Part shown: positions 1 through 6,249 of the stretch, in pieces
How positions within the stretch are numbered: the stretch's first letter is position 1
Layout: every line of letters starts with the position of its first letter
Assembly (NCBI GenBank): GCA_963662515.1
Contig: OY759675.1
Span: 2,914,001 to 2,978,000 of the forward strand
Direction of reading: 5' to 3'
Origin: JAFGDI01 sp963662515
GTDB lineage: Bacteria > Planctomycetota > Phycisphaerae > Sedimentisphaerales > SM23-30
DNA length: 64,000 nucleotides
The notes under the pieces: generated by a model
What the model was told of the DNA's origin: nothing
The model's database searches: none
What the model saw: the letters and a program-made list of their open reading frames with translations, nothing else
Translations under genes and position numbers: made by a program

Positions 1-466
1 TTTTTAATTATTGCTGTAATATCATCAGCCTTACTATAATTCTGCATAATCCTTAACACTACCTTCTGAATAAGATTCAACTCATTACTAAATCAACTAA
101 AGGTTAAGGGAATTTAAGGTGTCAGGAATCGAATCCATAAATCCTTACTCTTCCATTTATTATAAACACAAAAAAAATCAACCAGCCAATCCGGTCAATA
201 AATATTTCCTTTTCTTAACTCCACTACCTCCACTAACACCACGGTGAAAACATTTTATTGTATTCGCTTTGCTCATGGCCTGAAGAGCCAACTGAAGATT
301 GGAACTCTTAAAGCTCGCTGCGCTTGCGTTAAAGTTTCGCCCGTGCGGCCCCGAAGCTAGTTCGGGATAAACTCCAGCACCTCCACTAACTCCACTAACT
401 CCACGGTAAAAAATAATTTTATGCGTTCTTTGCGTTTCCTTGAGTGAAAACAATTATTAAATTTAT
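1..466. other. Gene-free left edge with degenerate short repeats
   Basis: No credible gene is visible here. The stretch carries two similar copies of a CTCCACTAACTCCACGGT-like sequence, near 219-246 and 378-404, a GCCCGTGCGGC motif near 339-349, and one CCCGAA/TTCGGG hairpin. A 91-codon minus-strand frame runs through these repeats, but it only translates the repeat and looks like no protein family. The region appears to be an accumulation of small dispersed elements downstream of the NERD gene. Confidence 0.5.
350..366. repeat. CCCGAA-5nt-TTCGGG mini-hairpin, copy 1
   Basis: A 6-bp perfect inverted repeat (CCCGAA / TTCGGG) encloses the loop GCTAG. A second copy with loop GCGAG lies at 1676-1692. 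Both are followed by the bases AT, and copy 1 directly follows a GCCCGTGCGGC motif. It is read as a small dispersed element of unknown role. Confidence 0.5.
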
Positions 467-490
467 CACAAGCAAGGATGCTTGTGCTAC
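467..490. repeat. Hairpin element with CTACC tail, copy 1
   Basis: The stem is CACAAGC / GCTTGTG with loop AAGGAT, and the tail is CTACC. The tail contains the stop codon (TAG on the minus strand) of the NERD gene at 487-489. Related copies lie at 1859, 41409, 50135 and 50912. Their stem bases differ but keep pairing. Confidence 0.65.
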
Positions 491-1197
491 CTTTTCAACC
501 CTTTCACATGCTCCCGCCGATTGGCTCGCGTATTCGCTACCCGTCCGGACTGAATCTCTTCTATTAGAGTTTCCACCTGTTCCGGTGTGAATATTTCATC
601 CTTAAAACTCTTGATATAGTCTGCTACTTTGCGGATATTACCGACATTATCAGCGATAGGCTGTTTGAAACTGCTCTCACCGCAGAAAACTACTGCCGGA
701 CGGACTATTTCGTGAGGAATATCCAGAATGTCGGCCAGTGTGCGAGTATGGAGATAATTCTGGCGGAGCGGGTTCTGGAAGGTGGTCTTTTTACCGCCGG
801 GATAGTAGGTCCAGACCGGCGAATTTTCCGAGCCGTAGATTTTACCACGATAGTTCTTGGTCTCGATAACAAACAGGCCATAGCGACTGACGACGATATG
901 ATCGAGCTGGGTGGTTTGGTCAGGTTTATCACTGCGGGGCAGCATAACATCATTGATCATTTTGTATTCATCCGGCAGCATAAGCCGGGTAAGCCCGGCG
1001 GTGAGCTTTTCACCGAACCAGCCCTTGACCTTACGATGACCGAGAACGGCAATTACCAGAGCGGCAATAAGGATAAGCCATATACCCGGCCCCATATCGA
1101 ATAAGCCCTTGAGCATACCACTAAATATCTGCCGGAGATTTTCATTTATCTGCATAATATCTTTCGGATCATTAAATATCCGCTCCCTGAAAAACAA
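487..1197 (-). CDS. Membrane-anchored NERD-domain protein
   Basis: This 236-residue protein has one hydrophobic segment at about residues 37-54. A nuclease-related domain (NERD, PD-(D/E)xK-like fold) follows, from about residue 57 to 175. The core signature is visible: GWFGEKL near 59, LDHIVVSRYGLFVIETK at 98-114, then NYRGKIYG. Asp99, Glu112 and Lys114 are in the positions expected for a metal-dependent nuclease centre. NERD proteins are thought to act on DNA or RNA, but the role of membrane-bound forms is unclear. The gene stands alone. Its TAG stop codon falls inside a dispersed hairpin element, so the C-terminus may have been reset by that element's insertion. Family assignment is firm; the biological role is unknown. 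Confidence 0.85.
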   Translation of the reverse strand: MFFRERIFNDPKDIMQINENLRQIFSGMLKGLFDMGPGIWLILIAALVIAVLGHRKVKGWFGEKLTAGLTRLMLPDEYKMINDVMLPRSDKPDQTTQLDHIVVSRYGLFVIETKNYRGKIYGSENSPVWTYYPGGKKTTFQNPLRQNYLHTRTLADILDIPHEIVRPAVVFCGESSFKQPIADNVGNIRKVADYIKSFKDEIFTPEQVETLIEEIQSGRVANTRANRREHVKGLKR

Positions 1198-1434
1198 TAT
1201 TATCTGACAATTAACATTTAAGCTGTAATCCTCACAGGTTTAAATAGCTTAAAACCGTACCTATCATCTCAATTCTACTGCCACTCTACTTATCATCCAG
1301 CCGAAAACTGTCATTTCCGAACCGGACAACATAATACCATTATAGCAACCCGATATAGCACTTGAAACCTAAAAAAAGGAAATATTTCACTGCTTTTTAG
1401 TAAATTATTCAAAACCTTCATAGCCTTCACGAAC

Positions 1435-1522
1435 CACACGAACTACACGAAACTTAAAATAATTCTTCTTTTAGTGTCTTTCGCCTGCCCTGAGCTTGTC
1501 GAAGGGTGTGCTTGGTGGTTAA
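1435..1522. repeat. Direct repeat copy A, carrying a 23-bp insertion
   Basis: It matches 1754-1815 from CACACGAACTACACGAAACT through TAGTGTCTTT and on to GTGCTTGGTGGTTAA. Copy A differs by an extra 23 bp at 1482-1504 and by 3 bp in an A-rich stretch. It belongs to the ACCACGAA/CACGAA class of repeats seen in environmental bacterial genomes. Confidence 0.7.
1482..1504. repeat. 23-bp element with CTGAGCTTGTCGAAG core
   Basis: This segment is present in repeat copy A and cleanly absent from copy B at 1800. It contains CCTGCCCTGAGCTTGTCGAAG, itself partly palindromic. The same core occurs at 50259-50282, and variants occur near 50055 and 50956. It is read as a short mobile or REP-like element with filled and empty sites in one window. 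Confidence 0.6.
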
Positions 1523-1675
1523 CAAAACTTAAACCCAAAGCCAGCCGGGGCCGGAAAGGTTAAACAGTTACAATTGAAAACCCGGCATACTCAAACTGCG
1601 ATAAAAATCCAGCAAGTATTCGAGCGGTATATCGCTCTGCGATCACTGCGTGGCCTGTCAAAATAAAGAATTAGC

Positions 1676-1692
1676 CCCGAAGCGAGTTCGGG
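1676..1692. repeat. CCCGAA-5nt-TTCGGG mini-hairpin, copy 2
   Basis: The stem matches the copy at 350-366, the loop is GCGAG instead of GCTAG, and the following bases GGAT are shared. Confidence 0.5.
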
Positions 1693-1753
1693 ATTTCGGA
1701 ATACCTCAACAGCGTAAACGCTGGACTCTTACGAAAAGAGCTTAACCACTAAT

Positions 1754-1815
1754 CACACGAACTACACGAAACTTATAATTCTTCTTTTAGTGTCTTTGGT
1801 GTGCTTGGTGGTTAA
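1754..1815. repeat. Direct repeat copy B, empty site
   Basis: This is the partner of 1435-1522 and lacks the 23-bp insert. It joins TGTCTTT directly to GGTGTGCTTGG, which fixes the insertion boundaries. Confidence 0.7.
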
Positions 1816-1858
1816 AAAAACTCTTAAATTATTATTAAGAAAGGAGACTAGATTAATT

Positions 1859-1882
1859 CGCAACCAAGATGGTTACGCTACC
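1859..1882. repeat. Hairpin element with CTACC tail, copy 2
   Basis: The arms are CGCAACC / GGTTACG with one mismatch, the loop is AAGAT, and the tail is CTACC. The inner stem differs from the AAGC/GCTT copies, yet pairing is retained. Confidence 0.5.
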
Positions 1883-2046
1883 TAGACCCGCCCGTGCGGC
1901 GGACCTTACGCCGGTCAGGCGAACCTTTGATAACCCGGCTTGCCATTCCAACTGAAGCCAAAATTGACAGATGCCACTGGCAAGACCCGCCCGTGCGGCG
2001 TAAGCACTTTTTGATACTGAAAATTGGGTTTCGGTCTGGAATAGGT

Positions 2047-2073
2047 TCTGTACAATTTGCTGTGTAAATGGTT
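2047..2073 (+). repeat. Left terminal inverted repeat of the IS
   Basis: This is a 27-bp perfect reverse complement of 3579-3605. It begins 63 bp before the transposase ATG. Confidence 0.9.
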
Positions 2074-2109
2074 GTTGATATGTTACTGTATTATTATAAA
2101 GGACTTATT

Positions 2110-3333
2110 ATGACTAAAAAGACACGGCAGGATGAGTTATTGGATGAATTATTGGCGGAATATAGCGGCCCGGAGTCGTTCTGGGGGGAGACCGGGCTGT
2201 TTGCCACGCTTAAAAAGCGGATTGTGGAGCGGACTCTGGAGGCGGAGATGGATCACCATCTGGGTTATACCAAGCACGACCCCAAGGGTAATAATTCCGG
2301 CAACAGTCGCAATGGCCGGGGCAAAAAGACCGTCATGCTCGGCGATGATCAGGTAGAGCTTGACCCGCCCCGGGATCGCAATGGTTCTTTCGAGCCGCAG
2401 ATCATTCCCAAAGGCCAGAAGTATTTCAAAGGTTTCGATGACCGGATCATCGCCATGTACGGCCGGGGCATGAGCGTGCGGGATATCCAGGGCCACCTCT
2501 TAGAGATGTATCAGGTGGATGTCTCCGAGGGTCTCATCAGTCAGGCAACTAACAGCGTCATGGAAGAAGTAAGGCTCTGGCAGAGTCGGCCGCTGGAGAA
2601 GGTTTATCCGATCGTTTTCCTCGATTGTCTGATGATCAAAGGCCGGCCTAATGGCCCGGTAGAGAACCGCTGTGTTTATCTGGCACTGGGGATAAACATC
2701 GAAGGTAAGAAGGAATTACTGGGTATCTGGATAGCAAAGAATGAAGGAGCCAAGTTCTGGCTGGGTGTGCTCAATGAGCTGCGTAACCGCGGCGTGGAAG
2801 ATATATTCATCGCCTGCATTGATGGCTTAAAAGGCTTCCCTGAGGCTATTGAAGCGGTTTATCCGCAAACTACCGTACAGCTTTGCATTGTGCACATGAT
2901 CCGTAATTCGCTGCGGTTTGTGAGTTACAAAAATCGCAAGGACATCTGCGCTGATCTCAAACAGATCTATAATGCCGCCAGTGAAGCACTGGCTCTGGAG
3001 GCTCTTGATCGCTTCGCAGCCAAGTGGGACAAAACCTATCCGACGATCAGCAAGAGCTGGCGGGATAACTGGGTTAACATTGTACCTTTTCTGGATTATC
3101 CACCGGAGATCAGAAAGATCATCTATACCACCAATGCTATTGAAAGCCTCAATCGCTCGATCCGTAAAGTGACCAAAACCAAGGGCGTTTTCCCGACCGA
3201 TGATTCGATCGTGAAGATATTGTTTTTAGCTCTGCGGAACATTGCCAAAAAATGGACCAGCGTGCAGCCCGGCTGGAAGGCGGCAATGAACCAGTTCGCC
3301 ATCCGCTACGGCGACCGGCTCAAGCTCAACTAG
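2110..3333 (+). CDS. IS256-family transposase
   Basis: This 407-residue DDE transposase of the Transposase_mut family cuts and joins the ends of the surrounding element. The frame opens at 2068, but the ATG at 2110 is preceded by AAAGGA and gives the family's usual length. The catalytic acids fit the motifs VFLDCLMI (first Asp), FIACIDGLKG (second Asp) and TTNAIESLNR (Glu). The LCIVHMIRNS and DWVNIVPFLDYPPEIRK-type segments typical of IS256 transposases are also present. The C-terminus follows the family (IRYGDRLKLN). No frameshift or stop interrupts it. Family assignment is certain; activity is inferred from intactness and the perfect terminal repeats. Confidence 0.95.
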   Translation: MTKKTRQDELLDELLAEYSGPESFWGETGLFATLKKRIVERTLEAEMDHHLGYTKHDPKGNNSGNSRNGRGKKTVMLGDDQVELDPPRDRNGSFEPQIIPKGQKYFKGFDDRIIAMYGRGMSVRDIQGHLLEMYQVDVSEGLISQATNSVMEEVRLWQSRPLEKVYPIVFLDCLMIKGRPNGPVENRCVYLALGINIEGKKELLGIWIAKNEGAKFWLGVLNELRNRGVEDIFIACIDGLKGFPEAIEAVYPQTTVQLCIVHMIRNSLRFVSYKNRKDICADLKQIYNAASEALALEALDRFAAKWDKTYPTISKSWRDNWVNIVPFLDYPPEIRKIIYTTNAIESLNRSIRKVTKTKGVFPTDDSIVKILFLALRNIAKKWTSVQPGWKAAMNQFAIRYGDRLKLN

Positions 3334-3578
3334 CCAACTAACCCTTTCTAATAGCACATTAAAGGCAGGCCAACTGTGGTCGTTCTGCTCACCGGGCCAC
3401 CGGGAAAGCCAGAACTAAAGGGAGATTCCCCCGGAATTATTGCGAAGGAATAACACCAAATTGAACATTTACCACTTGCCCAACAATCAGCCTTGTGCTA
3501 TAGTCAACCCAGCAACTGAAATATCAGCAAAAAAACAGAAAACTGAATATTATTGCTGCCAAAAAAATATATGTGTAA

Positions 3579-3605
3579 AACCATTTACACAGCAAATTGT
3601 ACAGA
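3579..3605 (-). repeat. Right terminal inverted repeat of the IS
   Basis: This is a 27-bp perfect reverse complement of 2047-2073. Between the transposase stop and this repeat lie about 245 bp without a recognisable gene. Confidence 0.9.
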
Positions 3606-3631
3606 CTCGAATATGCCCAAAAGCGGACCTT

Positions 3632-4332
3632 AAATTGGCAATTTCATCTAGCAAATCGCCAATTTCATATAGCAAGTCGGTAATTTCATTTAGCAAATTG
3701 CCGATTTCATGTAGCAAATTGGTAATTTCATCCAGCAAATTACCAATTTCATCCAGCAAATTACCAATTTCATCCAGCAAATTACCAATTTCATCTAGCA
3801 AGTCGGCGATTTCATGCAGCCAGTCTTCAAAAAAAATAGCCAGCGGGCGATCTCAATGAGCGAATTGGTAATTTCATCAAGCGAATCGACGATTTTAACT
3901 GCGGATCGGCGATTTGAGGTAGCGAACTGACGATTTCAATGAGCGAATCGACGATTTGAATGAGCAGATCGATAATTTCATCGAGCAGGCAGGTCGAAAA
4001 TTCAGCGGGCGGGTCGGAAAAGTAGCCAGTTGGCGATTTCAACCAGCAAATCGACGATTTCAACGAGCGAATTGGCAAAATTAAGAGCGAATCGCTGATT
4101 TCAACAAGCAGGTCGGTAATTTCATATAGCAAATTGCCGATTTCATATAGCGAATCGGTAATTTCAACGAGCGGGCAGGTCGAAAATTCTGCCTGCCGGT
4201 CGTTTTAACATTCAAACTGGTCGTTTCAACCAGCGAATCGGTAATTTCATACAGCAGATTGGTAATTTCACTTAGCAAGTCGGCAATTTCATGCAGCGAA
4301 TCGGTAATTTCACTTAGCGAATTGCCAATTAT
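3632..4332. repeat. Degenerate 21-bp tandem repeat array, about 33 units
   Basis: Units follow the pattern GGTAATTTCATNNAGCRAATY. They run from about 30 bp after the IS to within a few bases of the AraC stop codon. Three units near 3730-3790 are almost identical; others have small indels (near 3830, 3990, 4070 and 4180). A compound piece GGCAGGTCGAAAATTC occurs twice, near 3988 and 4174. The period equals seven codons. On the minus strand the units translate as the heptad D-L-L-x-E-I-[GTA], a leucine/isoleucine pattern typical of a coiled coil. Indels and stops now split this into frames at 4278-4081, 4132-3827 and 3801-3550. There are no unique spacers, so it is not a CRISPR array. It is either a decayed heptad-repeat gene or a non-coding minisatellite. 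Confidence 0.85.
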
Positions 4333-5189
4333 TCCCAGGATCCGCCTTTGGTTGCCAGGTCGGTGGCTACCTGGCTGAGATATTCCTGATTTTCATCTCG
4401 ATAGCGGCTGGGACTGACACCAGTGACTTTATGGAATTGTTTATTAAAGTATTGCGGGTCGGGTATTCCCACAGCGGCTCCAACCTCATAGATCGTCAAG
4501 GTAGTAGTGGTAAGCAGTGCCCTGGCCTTATCAATGCGTTTGCGGAGTATATACTGACTGATAGTGAGATTATATTTTTTCTTGAACTTCTGAGAGAAGG
4601 TATTAGCTGTCAAATTGGCCATACGGGCAAGATAAATCGTTGAGACCGGCTCACTGAGATGCTCCTCAATCCAGTTGAGTATCTTATCCCAGGTAAAACT
4701 GCCCTTACTGCGAGAGCCTCTTTTTTGCCCGGTAAGCAGCATACTGACCGATAAGAGTAAGGCCTTAAGCCTGTATCTGGCCTCCAGATTCATCAGCTCA
4801 GTATCAGCCTTATTTCCAATAGTATTAAACAGATTGCTTATATGCTTAATCTGCTCGGTGAGGAATATGCTATTGGCACCCAGCGGAATAAACTCCGGTA
4901 TTTCAATACCCGGATCACTACCGGCGGCCAGATCATAAAAATGAACGCACCAATGCTTACCCGGCTCAGCGGAATAATAGCTATAGACACTGCCGCCCTG
5001 TATGCAGGTAATATCGCCGGGTGCAAATTGATATTCACGAGAATTTATGCGGACAGTACCGCTATAATTGTATAAATGCAAAATATTAGTCGGATTTCTA
5101 TAGGTAAACTCAAAAACCGGATTACAGAGCGAAAATTCACCTATCCGGTCGATACAAGGCAGTTGATTTGTACTGATCTTCAGAGCCAT
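4329..5189 (-). CDS. AraC-family transcriptional regulator
   Basis: This 286-residue regulator has two parts. Residues about 20-120 form a cupin-like sensing domain (INSREYQFAPGDI, GKHWCVHFYDL). Residues about 180-275 hold two helix-turn-helix motifs (LARMANLTANTFSQKFKKKY and IYEVGAAVGIPDPQYFNKQF, then GVSPSRYR). Such proteins bind a sugar or related ligand and activate or repress nearby operons. It is divergent from the ROK/isomerase/porter operon, with 106 bp between starts, so that operon is the likely target. The ligand cannot be read from the sequence. Its stop codon lies directly beside the 21-bp tandem array, which continues in another frame. Confidence 0.9.
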   Translation of the reverse strand: MALKISTNQLPCIDRIGEFSLCNPVFEFTYRNPTNILHLYNYSGTVRINSREYQFAPGDITCIQGGSVYSYYSAEPGKHWCVHFYDLAAGSDPGIEIPEFIPLGANSIFLTEQIKHISNLFNTIGNKADTELMNLEARYRLKALLLSVSMLLTGQKRGSRSKGSFTWDKILNWIEEHLSEPVSTIYLARMANLTANTFSQKFKKKYNLTISQYILRKRIDKARALLTTTTLTIYEVGAAVGIPDPQYFNKQFHKVTGVSPSRYRDENQEYLSQVATDLATKGGSWE

Positions 5190-5295
5190 TCAATAGATTA
5201 TACCATAACACCACAATAAATACCACAAAATTCATACCATATATCCTGAATTTCGCCAATTGTAACCCGAAAAGGATAATGTTAAGATTGCATAT

Positions 5296-6249
5296 ATGAT
5301 AATAACTGTAGATTTTGGAGGTTCCCGCATCAAGCTGGGTCTGACAGATAAGCATAAAGTGCTCGGTCAGCGAGTGATAAGTTCTTATGCCGGTATGTCA
5401 TTTTTTCAATGGCTGCCATTATTAAAGGCAGACCTGATGGAATTATGTCAGAGCAGCGGTAGAGAGCTTAATAAAGTAGAAGGTATGGTCTGGGCACTGC
5501 CATTGATAATTGATCCTGGCTTGCGTTATGCGAGCTGTTCATTTGGCAAATTTGAAGACACCCGGCAGAAAGACTTCTGCCAGCGGGCCGAAGAGATATT
5601 CGGCATACCGGTGCTTCTGGAAAATGATGCCCGGGCGGCTCTGATCGGCGAATGGCAGTCGGGTGCCGGACAGGGTAAAGATAATGTGGTCATGATAACT
5701 TTGGGTACCGGCCTGGGAACAGGGGTTATATTTGAAGGCAGGCCGATGCGCGGACGCAGCGGCATGGCCGGTAATCTCGGCGGCCTGTCGATCACGCACA
5801 GTCATCCTGAGGCCGAAAGTTTTGGCGGCCGTCTGGCAGGCTGTACCGAAACACAAACAGCAACCTGGTCATTAGCGGAACGAGCGGTGAAAATGCCGGG
5901 CTTCAGCAGCAGCGGTCTGTCTCGTGAGCAAAAAGTGGATTATAAAGCCGTATTCGACCTGGCGGCCCGGGGCGACAGGCTGGCAGGTCAATTACGCCAA
6001 ACCGCCCTGAACGGCTGGTCTGCAATGGCCTTGAATATGATCCAGGGTTATGACCCGGAGATACTGATATTCGGCGGGGGCATAATGGCCAGTAAAGAGG
6101 AAATATTGCCTTATATAAGAGATTTTATACGAAAACATGCCGTGCAGGCAGGCGGCGAAGTGGAAATAACAGCGGCCCAACTGGGCGATAATGCCGCCTT
6201 AGCCGGCGGAGAGTGGATCTGGAACGAAGGTAGAAAAGCAAAACCATGA
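5296..6249 (+). CDS. ROK-family sugar kinase
   Basis: This 317-residue member of the ROK family has the N-terminal phosphate-binding motif DFGGSRIKLG (residues 5-14). It also has the sugar-site segment LLENDARAALIGEW and the second phosphate motif TLGTGLGTGVIFEG. ROK kinases phosphorylate glucose, mannose, fructose or N-acetyl amino sugars with ATP. The usual zinc motif CxCGxxGC is only partly kept: the aligned stretch is SFGGRLAGCTE with a single Cys. The last codons overlap the next gene by 4 bp (ATGA), which implies translational coupling. With the isomerase downstream, a hexose-6-phosphate product such as mannose-6-phosphate is plausible. No strong ribosome-binding site is seen before the ATG. 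Confidence 0.85.
   Translation: MIITVDFGGSRIKLGLTDKHKVLGQRVISSYAGMSFFQWLPLLKADLMELCQSSGRELNKVEGMVWALPLIIDPGLRYASCSFGKFEDTRQKDFCQRAEEIFGIPVLLENDARAALIGEWQSGAGQGKDNVVMITLGTGLGTGVIFEGRPMRGRSGMAGNLGGLSITHSHPEAESFGGRLAGCTETQTATWSLAERAVKMPGFSSSGLSREQKVDYKAVFDLAARGDRLAGQLRQTALNGWSAMALNMIQGYDPEILIFGGGIMASKEEILPYIRDFIRKHAVQAGGEVEITAAQLGDNAALAGGEWIWNEGRKAKP

Larger units (their letters stand above)
1198..2043. other. Repeat-rich intergenic region before the IS element
   Basis: No open frame resembles a protein. The interval holds a long direct-repeat pair (1435-1522 and 1754-1815), one short element inserted in the first copy, a CCCGAA hairpin, a CTACC-tailed hairpin, and two copies of an AGACCCGCCCGTGCGGCG motif near 1890 and 1982. 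It reads as a landing area for small dispersed elements. Confidence 0.55.
2044..3608 (+). mobile_element. IS256-family insertion sequence, intact
   Basis: The element is about 1.57 kb with a single transposase gene. The ends are inverted repeats, identical over 27 bp (2047-2073 against 3579-3605) and starting TCTGTACAATTTGC. IS256 elements usually make 8-9 bp target duplications. Here only a 5-bp GAATA lies flush outside both ends (2039-2043 and 3609-3613), so the duplication may be imperfect or coincidental. Identical ends and an undamaged transposase suggest recent or continuing activity. The right end abuts the 21-bp tandem array. Confidence 0.9.

Noticed and set aside
178..453. 91-codon minus-strand frame at the left edge
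   Set aside because: Its sequence comes from short direct repeats (YRGVSG twice) and hairpin elements.
712..1104. 130-codon plus-strand frame
   Set aside because: It is antisense to the NERD gene and has no recognisable features.
3440..3859. 139-codon plus-strand frame at the IS end and into the tandem array
   Set aside because: It spans the IS terminal repeat and merely translates the 21-bp units as Ser/Lys/Pro repeats. It has no start signal.
3632..4332. CRISPR array
   Set aside because: Units are contiguous and degenerate with no unique spacers, and no cas gene is present in the window.
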